Shown: positions 52,332 to 57,254 of the stretch, one piece after another | How the letters are laid out: each line of letters opens with the position of its first letter | Position numbering within the stretch: the first letter of the stretch is position 1 | DNA from: Deltaproteobacteria bacterium | Lineage (GTDB): Bacteria > Desulfobacterota > Desulfuromonadia > Geobacterales > Pseudopelobacteraceae | Assembly (NCBI GenBank): GCA_021780495.1 | Contig: JAJXYO010000004.1 | Span: forward strand, 1 to 57,254 | Length of the DNA: 57,254 bases | Direction of reading: 5' to 3' | Made by a program: the position numbers and the translations under genes | Notes under the pieces: generated by a model | What the model saw: only the letters and a program-made list of their open reading frames with translations | Databases searched by the model: none | What the model was told of the DNA's origin: nothing

Positions 52332-55118
52332 TCAGTGCGCCTCGCTCCAGTTGGCGCCGTAGCTGATATCCACCTTGAGCGGGACCTGCATCTCCGCGGC
52401 CCGCGCCATCTCTTCCTCCACCAGCAGCTCCATGCGCATCAACTCCTCTTCGGGTACCTCAAAGACCAGTTCGTCATGGACCTGCATGATCAGGCGGCTC
52501 TGGCATCCTTCCCGCCGTATGCGCGCATCCACCCGGATCATGGCGCTTTTGATGATGTCGGCTGCCGAACCCTGGATCGGGTAGTTGATGGCATTGCGCC
52601 GGGCAAAGGCCAGCACATTGCCGTTGCTGCTGTGGATGTCGGGGATCGGCAGCCGCCGTCCCAGGATGGTGGTGACGAAGCCCTGCGCCTCGGCCTGGGC
52701 GATGCAGCTGTCGAGGAAGGCGATGGCGCCGCTGTGGCGTTCTTTGTAGGCTGCTATGAACTCCTCGGCGGTCTTGCGCGAGGTGCCCAGCTGCTTGGCC
52801 AGGCTGAAGGCCCCCTGGCCGTAGATGATGCCGAAGTTGATGGTCTTGGCCTGGCGGCGCATCTCGGCGGTGACCATCTCGGGGAACAGGCCGAATACCT
52901 CGGCGGCGGTGCGGGTATGGATGTCCTCATCATGGGCAAAGGCATGGCAGAAGACCTGGTCGCCCGACAGGTGCGCCAGTACGCGCAGTTCGATCTGGGA
53001 ATAGTCGGCCGAAAGGATGACGTGGCCGGGCGGCGCGATGAAGGCGTGACGGATCAGGCGCCCTTCATCGCTGCGGATCGGGATGTTCTGCAGATTGGGA
53101 TCGGACGATGACAGCCGGCCGGTGTTGGTGACGGTCTGGTTGTAGGAGGTATGTACCCGGCCCGTGCGGGGATTGACCAGGCGGGGCAGGGCGTCGCTGT
53201 AGGTGGATTTGAGTTTGGAAACCCCGCGGTAATCCAGGATCAGGCGTGCAATCTCGTACTCTTCCGCCAGGGTGGTCAGGACCTCGTTGTCTGTTGAGAG
53301 GGCGGTCCTGCCCTTGGTCTTCTTGCCGCTCTGCAGGCCCATGCGCTCGAACAGCACCTCACCCATCTGTTTGGGGGAATTCAGGTTGAAGGGGCCATTG
53401 GCCAGCGCAAAAATGCGCCCTTCCAGTTCCGCTAATCGTGAGGAAAAATTGGCTGAAAGCTCGGCCAAAAGCCCGCTGTCCAGCAGCACGCCGTGCTGTT
53501 CCATGCCTGCCAGAATGGCAACCAGGGGCATCTCGATGGTATGGAACAGGCGCTCCATGCCCATCTCTGACAGAGCCGGCTCGAACCTTTGGCGTAACAG
53601 CCAGGTGACATCGGCATCTTCACTGGCGTAGCAGGAGGCCGCTTCGATCTCCACCTGGGAGAAGTTTTTTTGCTGCTTGCCGCTGCCGGTGACCTCGCTG
53701 TAGCTGATCATCTTATGGCCGAGCAGATCCTGGGCCAGTGCATCCAGCCCGTGACCCTGGCGGGCGGGGTTGATGCAGTAGGAGGCCAGCATGGTATCGA
53801 ACCAGACCCCTGCCAGCTGGACACCGCTCGTGGCTAGTACCTGCATATCGAACTTGATATTTTGACCGACCTTGCGCAGGGCCGGGTTTTCCAGCAGGGG
53901 TCGCAGCCGTTCCAGAACAGCAGCGCGGGGCAGCTGCCCTTCGATTTCGCTCAGGGGCCGTTCCATTGTATTTGAAGGGGTGTTCAGCGGAGTCTGCGTT
54001 GGCTGAGCGAAGTCGAAGCCGCTTTGTATCTCGTTGTTAACGGGAGGGGCTGGGTGGGGAGTCGATACATGCCCCACCGGAATGTAGCAGGCCTCATGCG
54101 CTTTGTACGAGAACGACAGCCCGACAATCTCGGCCTGGCGCGGGTCGAGGCTGGTGGTTTCAAGGTCGAAGGCGAATTCCCCGGCCTGCTCCAGCTCTGT
54201 TGCCAGCGTCTCCAGTTGCTCTCTGGTCGCGATGGTACGGTAGTTGTCCGTTGACAGGGTGGCCTGGGCGGTCAGCTCCTTGATCAGCGTGGTAAACCCG
54301 TATTTTTTGAAGAAGGCATTCAGGACCGGGGTGTCAGGTTCGCTGGCAAGCAATTCCCCGGCGCTTACCTCCAGAGGGACATTGAGTTCAATGGTGGCCA
54401 GGCGGCGCGAAAGCAGGGCCTGCTCGCGGAACTCGCGCAATTTTTCGCCAACCTTGCCCTTGACCTCCGTCGCCCGCTCCAGCAATTGATCCAGCGAACC
54501 GAACTCCTGGATCAGTTTGATGGCGGTCTTCTCTCCGATACCCGGCACGCCCGGGATATTGTCGGAGCTGTCGCCGGCCAGTCCCAGGATATCGGGCACC
54601 AGCTCCGGTCCCACGCCGAAGCGTTCGATGACCTCAGCTATCCCGGATGCCTTGCCCTTCATGGTGTCCAGGAGCGTTACCTGCTCGTTCACGACCTGCA
54701 TCAGGTCCTTGTCGCCGGTTACCACGACCACACGCCCTCCGGCAGCGCTGTGACGGGCGGCCAGGGCCCCGATGATATCATCGGCCTCGTATCCGGCCAG
54801 CTCCAGGGCGGGGATGTTGAAGGCGCGCACCACCTCGCGGATCGGTCCTACCTGGGCGCGCAGGTCGTCGGGCATGGCCGCGCGATTGGCCTTGTACTCC
54901 GGATACATTTCGTTGCGGAACGTGACCCGGCCTGCATCGAATACGACCGCAACGTGACGGGGTTGGTGATCCTTGAGCAGTTTGAGCAGCATCTGGATAA
55001 AACCATAGATGGCGTTGGTCGGGTGACCGCTGGGTGATGAGAGGTGGCGGATGGCGTAGTAGGCCCGGTAGATGTAGGAGGAACCATCTACCAGATACAG
55101 AGTGCTGTCGTCACTCAT
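52332..55118 (-). CDS. polA: DNA polymerase I
   Basis: A 928-residue enzyme with all three domains. The 5'-3' exonuclease (YLVDGSSYIYRAYYA, GYEADDIIGALA, GDSSDNIPGVPGIGEKTA) spans about 1-290. The 3'-5' exonuclease keeps its acidic residues (FDLETTSLD, GQNIKFDM, YASEDADVT), so proofreading should be intact. The polymerase domain has SADYSQIELRVLAHLS, RRQAKTINFGIIYGQGAF and MQVHDELVFEVPEEEL. Between exo motifs I and II (about residues 350-385) is an extra segment containing GFDFAQPTQ encoded by a REP-like repeat. ATG 55118 was chosen from the MSDDSTLYLVDGSS start. Confidence 0.95.
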   Translation of the reverse strand: MSDDSTLYLVDGSSYIYRAYYAIRHLSSPSGHPTNAIYGFIQMLLKLLKDHQPRHVAVVFDAGRVTFRNEMYPEYKANRAAMPDDLRAQVGPIREVVRAFNIPALELAGYEADDIIGALAARHSAAGGRVVVVTGDKDLMQVVNEQVTLLDTMKGKASGIAEVIERFGVGPELVPDILGLAGDSSDNIPGVPGIGEKTAIKLIQEFGSLDQLLERATEVKGKVGEKLREFREQALLSRRLATIELNVPLEVSAGELLASEPDTPVLNAFFKKYGFTTLIKELTAQATLSTDNYRTIATREQLETLATELEQAGEFAFDLETTSLDPRQAEIVGLSFSYKAHEACYIPVGHVSTPHPAPPVNNEIQSGFDFAQPTQTPLNTPSNTMERPLSEIEGQLPRAAVLERLRPLLENPALRKVGQNIKFDMQVLATSGVQLAGVWFDTMLASYCINPARQGHGLDALAQDLLGHKMISYSEVTGSGKQQKNFSQVEIEAASCYASEDADVTWLLRQRFEPALSEMGMERLFHTIEMPLVAILAGMEQHGVLLDSGLLAELSANFSSRLAELEGRIFALANGPFNLNSPKQMGEVLFERMGLQSGKKTKGRTALSTDNEVLTTLAEEYEIARLILDYRGVSKLKSTYSDALPRLVNPRTGRVHTSYNQTVTNTGRLSSSDPNLQNIPIRSDEGRLIRHAFIAPPGHVILSADYSQIELRVLAHLSGDQVFCHAFAHDEDIHTRTAAEVFGLFPEMVTAEMRRQAKTINFGIIYGQGAFSLAKQLGTSRKTAEEFIAAYKERHSGAIAFLDSCIAQAEAQGFVTTILGRRLPIPDIHSSNGNVLAFARRNAINYPIQGSAADIIKSAMIRVDARIRREGCQSRLIMQVHDELVFEVPEEELMRMELLVEEEMARAAEMQVPLKVDISYGANWSEAH
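53997..54022 (+). repeat. REP-like palindromic repeat, copy 5 (inside polA)
   Basis: CGTTGGCTGAGCGAAGTCGA followed by AGCCGC, nearly identical to copy 4 at 31816. It lies within the polA coding region in the reverse orientation, where it encodes SGFDFAQPT in frame. Confidence 0.85.
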
Positions 55119-55299
55119 GGCCGCTGCCCCCGTCTTCCCGCGTAAAGAGGACAAAGGCCATGGAAGGCCGTCGGCTGGACTCGCGCATGGCGAATTGCAT
55201 GCCGCTAAAGCTCCAGCCCTTGGCGGTCCATTCGTTAAGCGTCTCTTCGATGGTTTCCTCGGTCACGGTTCCCAGTTCGATTACTTTATGGATCAGCAT
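55111..55299 (-). CDS. Small DUF4177-like protein upstream of polA
   Basis: A 62-residue protein, MLIHKVIELGTVTEETIEET at its start, with WTAKGWSFSGMQFAM and RPSMAFVLFTRED strands. The pattern of a helix, then W..KGW..., then hydrophobic strand ending in F resembles DUF4177-type small proteins. GAGG lies before the ATG. Its 3' end overlaps the polA start by 8 nt, so it is the first gene of the polA-recO operon. Confidence 0.7.
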   Translation of the reverse strand: MLIHKVIELGTVTEETIEETLNEWTAKGWSFSGMQFAMRESSRRPSMAFVLFTREDGGSGHE

Positions 55300-55430
55300 G
55301 GTACCTCGTATTTAACCTGCTGTAATTACTTGTTATTTGCATTGATTTGTAAGTGTGTTGTATAATAACGCGTTGGGTTTGGCAAGATTATTCTCTGAGA
55401 CAGAGGTTTTGCGCGAGGAGGTATTAACTG

Positions 55431-55459
55431 TTGACATGCAAGATTACATGAGGTACATA
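55431..55459 (+). promoter_or_regulatory. Promoter of the riboswitch transcript
   Basis: TTGACA (55431-55436), a 17-bp spacer and TACATA (55454-55459). Transcription would start near 55466, about 30 nt before the GEMM aptamer. Confidence 0.55.
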
Positions 55460-55493
55460 CCAAGGTAGTAATACGCTAATTAACACACATATA

Positions 55494-55607
55494 AGATACA
55501 CGATAATACTAAACCATCCGTGAGGGTGGGACGGAAAGCCTAAGGGTCTCTTTGAGACAGCCGGGATGCCGAAATATCAAACGATATAAGGCATCCCGGC
55601 TTTTTTG
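55494..55607 (+). promoter_or_regulatory. GEMM-I cyclic-dinucleotide riboswitch (cGAMP-type) with terminator
   Basis: The aptamer core reads ACTAAACC, stem CCATCC/GGGTGG closed by the GNRA loop GTGA (55514-55529), then GGACGGAAAGCC, the receptor CCTAAGG, and a second stem GGGTCTC/GAGAC followed by AGCCGGG. At the position equivalent to G20 of c-di-GMP aptamers I read A (55508), the mark of the GEMM-Ib class that prefers 3',3'-cGAMP. GCCGGGATGCC (55560-55570), part of the aptamer 3' side, also pairs with GGCATCCCGGC (55590-55600) followed by six T. The terminator therefore competes with the aptamer, and ligand should turn expression on. Confidence 0.9.
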
Positions 55608-55694
55608 TGTCTTGACTGTTTGTAACTGATCGTCGCGGTGAATTGCTTGTACATGTCAACAAGGAAAATACCTATGTTTGCAGGAGGGCCTCGG

Positions 55695-55955
55695 ATGATT
55701 GAGAACTATGCTACGGATTTGGCGATCAGAATGGGAGTAAGCCTGACGGATATATCGCTTGTTGAAGGCAAGCAGGTAGGGTGTCTTGATATGCACCTGC
55801 TACTGCTTAATGCTGAACCAAATTTTGTGAGTGTGCCGGTGCGCCAACAGGATCTTGAAGACCTGCTTAATGGATCAGACTGCACTCGGCTTGATTTAAA
55901 GCTGTGCTCGGCACTGTCGAGATTAAAGACGATGCTTGCGGGAGGGACGTTATGA
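55695..55955 (+). CDS. Hypothetical protein under riboswitch control (86 aa)
   Basis: An 86-residue soluble protein starting MIENYATDLAIRMGVSLTDI. ATG 55695 has AGGAGG about 8 nt upstream; an earlier start would add 19 residues without a site. It contains LLNAEPNFVSVPVRQQDLED and LDLKLCSALSRLKTML and shows no signal peptide. The family is not recognised. It is the first gene after the cGAMP-type riboswitch and overlaps the next gene by 4 nt. Confidence 0.7.
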   Translation: MIENYATDLAIRMGVSLTDISLVEGKQVGCLDMHLLLLNAEPNFVSVPVRQQDLEDLLNGSDCTRLDLKLCSALSRLKTMLAGGTL

Positions 55956-56131
55956 AACGGTATATCTTGTTCACGATCTTTCTCGTCGGCTTGCTTGTGA
56001 TGTCCTATTGGGCACAGCCTGAAGGGCATGCTCAGCAACCAGTAAGCGCTCAAAATGCTGCCGACAGAATTCCCCGGTCAGATAGCAGAACCAGTACCAA
56101 GATCGTCACGCTGGGAGCCGCACAGCAATAG
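55952..56131 (+). CDS. Small exported peptide (59 aa)
   Basis: A 59-residue protein with an N-terminal signal sequence (MKRYILFTIFLVGLLVMSYW, likely cleaved at GHA-QQ near residue 27), leaving a mature peptide of about 32 residues rich in Ser, Ala, Gln and Arg (DRIPRSDSRTSTKIV). It starts in an ATGA overlap with the preceding gene and is therefore under the same riboswitch. No Cys or heme motif is present. The function is unknown. Confidence 0.65.
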   Translation: MKRYILFTIFLVGLLVMSYWAQPEGHAQQPVSAQNAADRIPRSDSRTSTKIVTLGAAQQ

Positions 56132-56166
56132 CCTGCCAGATAACCGTCAGTCTGCCTGTGAAAATA

Positions 56167-56193
56167 AAAGCCGCTCATACATGAGCGGCTTTC
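56167..56193. terminator. Hairpin terminator after the riboswitch operon
   Basis: AAAGCCGCTCA (56167-56177) pairs with TGAGCGGCTTT (56182-56192) around TACA. There are T/A tracts on both sides, and it sits between convergent genes. Confidence 0.75.
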
Positions 56194-56245
56194 TATTGAT
56201 GTGTGTCATTCTTCTGTCCTGCCCGATACTCAACTTGAACTGCAA

Positions 56246-56956
56246 TCACTCCGCAGATAATGACAATTCGTTGCTGGAATCAAGAAGGTTTCTGATGTTT
56301 GCAAGGAGCATGTCCGGAAACATCGGTTTTTCAATGAAGTTGAGCTTCTCTATGTCCCCCAGGTTGAAGGCATTATATCCGCTCATCATCAATATCTTGG
56401 CGTGCGGATCCAAGGCCGTTATGTCCTTATTCGCCGTGACCCCATCCTTGCGTGGCATCATTACATCCATTAGGATCAGGTCGATGTGATCCGGATTGTC
56501 AGCGTATTTGGCTACGGCATCCAGACCATCCTCGGCCAAGATCACGTTGTATCCTTCTGACTCCAGCAGATCGGCAAGAAACTGACGTAAGAACACTTCG
56601 TCGTCTACGATTAAAATAGTTTCTTTACATGATTTGCCGGAATTATGGTTCATAAACTTCACCCCTGCTTGGGTCCACTGCTTTTCAAATGTTTTAAAGA
56701 GTAGATCATTTTTGTAAATCTTAACTTTGTTATACGACAGGAGTAACTCAGTCTCAGCCAGCATTCTCGTAACCGAAACGCTCAAGGCTGAGGCTAGTTC
56801 CAGCATTGTGACAAGGGTAGGCTGCTGTTTGCCGCATTCAAGTTTAGATATGAATGCCCTGTCTAATGAGCTGATGGTAGACAGCTCATCCTGAGATAAA
56901 TCTCTCTCTTTTCTTAATCTGCGAATTACGGCACCAAATGCCTCTTCAATAGTCAA
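56246..56956 (-). CDS. XRE-type HTH regulator fused to a response-regulator receiver
   Basis: About 236 residues. An N-terminal Cro/C1-type HTH (FGAVIRRLRKERDLSQDELS, SSLDRAFISKLECGKQQPTL) covers about residues 6-62. A linker follows, then a CheY-like receiver (TILIVDDEVFLRQFLADLLE, phosphorylated Asp in DLILMDVMMPRKDG, MMSGYNAF, FIEKPMFP). The order HTH then receiver is the reverse of most response regulators. I prefer TTG 56956, because GGGAG lies 5 nt upstream; another TTG at 57049 would add 31 residues. No partner kinase is adjacent. Confidence 0.85.
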   Translation of the reverse strand: MTIEEAFGAVIRRLRKERDLSQDELSTISSLDRAFISKLECGKQQPTLVTMLELASALSVSVTRMLAETELLLSYNKVKIYKNDLLFKTFEKQWTQAGVKFMNHNSGKSCKETILIVDDEVFLRQFLADLLESEGYNVILAEDGLDAVAKYADNPDHIDLILMDVMMPRKDGVTANKDITALDPHAKILMMSGYNAFNLGDIEKLNFIEKPMFPDMLLANIRNLLDSSNELSLSAE

Positions 56957-57163
56957 GGTATCTCCCAGAGCCGTACATAAATACACATTTTGTAATTTAG
57001 TAGCATACAAATTCTGATTTAATCTGTAGCCTTTTAACAACAGATTCAAACATAAGCATATTTGACATATCCATAATCAATATAAACTGTACGCTCTAAA
57101 TTACATTACGTAAGCAAAAACAATTGTACCTATAAAAAGCAGTTGAGTCTTTGATTTTGCTCC

Positions 57164-57203
57164 AACCTCCTGATATTGTGCTGCAATATCAGATCAGGAG
57201 GTT
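57164..57203 (+). promoter_or_regulatory. Leader hairpin enclosing a ribosome binding site
   Basis: CTGATATTG (57170-57178) pairs with CAATATCAG (57184-57192). Outside it AACCTC (57164-57169) pairs with GAGGTT (57198-57203), leaving ATCAG as a bulge. The right arm contains the AGGAGG ribosome site (57196-57201) of the gene at 57210, so the folded form would block translation. Confidence 0.6.
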
Positions 57204-57209
57204 CACCAA

Positions 57210-57254
57210 ATGGGTGAATGTAAAAAACGAGCCGTTGTACCTTCTTCCCGCGTT
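57210..57254 (+). CDS. Start of a gene cut by the window end
   Basis: The first 15 codons (MGECKKRAVVPSSRV) after a perfect AGGAGG 8 nt upstream. The frame is open to the window edge. It is too short to identify. Confidence 0.5.
   Translation, partial: MGECKKRAVVPSSRV

Overview
The window reads as chromosome from a Geobacter-type deltaproteobacterium (Geobacteraceae; the Trichlorobacter/Geobacter lovleyi or Pelobacter propionicus neighbourhood is my guess). The reasons are moderately high GC, a cyclic-dinucleotide (GEMM) riboswitch of the form known from Geobacter, a geopeptide-type radical-SAM RiPP pair, a DUF4212/SSS symporter pair followed by a DUF294-like protein, and an overall gene mix typical of this group. 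No rRNA, tRNA, CRISPR array or prophage was seen.

Layout. 0-5.9 kb: two quinone-oxidoreductase-like dehydrogenases, a cold-shock protein, a small membrane protein, a DUF445 protein and an MscS channel. 5.9-16.5 kb: two DEAD-box helicases (RhlE-like and DbpA), an ADP-ribosylglycohydrolase, a pair of tiny minus-strand genes (one not previously listed among longer frames), DoxX, peptide deformylase, a thiamine-binding-family protein, a PBP1-type peptidoglycan synthase and PurT. 16.5-31.1 kb: mostly single-gene housekeeping and stress units (VOC, DUF378, NmrA-like, thioesterase, MarR, DTW, TSUP, two SlyD-like FKBPs, SEC-C protein, DUF4197, SrkA kinase, FolD, a lipoprotein cytochrome) and the ovothiol synthase OvoA. 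31.1-32.6 kb: a small low-GC accessory island with a 20-bp tandem repeat, a GIY-YIG nuclease gene bracketed by inverted copies of a palindromic repeat, a CopG antitoxin remnant truncated at another copy, and an orphan membrane protein. 32.6-37.2 kb: DODA dioxygenase, SlyX, YceH, HflX (apparent ATC start), FabI. 37.4-45.4 kb: a long plus-strand run trmB - DUF4212 - SSS symporter - DUF294-like - TIM-barrel - TonB - cbiA - cbiM - small CbiN-like protein, many with overlapping stop/start codons, consistent with one transport and cobalamin/cobalt unit. 45.4-50.1 kb: a minus-strand operon of TonB-dependent receptor, ABC-type substrate-binding protein and hybrid sensor kinase. 50.15-51.6 kb, divergent from it: a 27-residue RiPP precursor and its radical SAM/SPASM maturase. 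51.6-55.3 kb: recO-polA and a short upstream gene. 55.4-57.25 kb: an AT-richer stretch with a GEMM-I riboswitch carrying A at the ligand-selecting position (cGAMP type), two small genes under it, an XRE-receiver fusion regulator, and the first codons of a gene whose ribosome site is buried in a hairpin.

Most interesting signals: the geopeptide RiPP cluster; the cGAMP-type riboswitch controlling a hypothetical protein plus a small secreted peptide; the GIY-YIG nuclease surrounded by REP-like palindromes that also sit inside polA and at the 3' end of ovoA; a second repeat family (an 80-nt double hairpin) inserted in frame in cbiA; the apparent ATC start of hflX; and a Cys/Asp-rich insertion in a SlyD-like FKBP. 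All functional statements come from reading motifs by eye; no database search was run.
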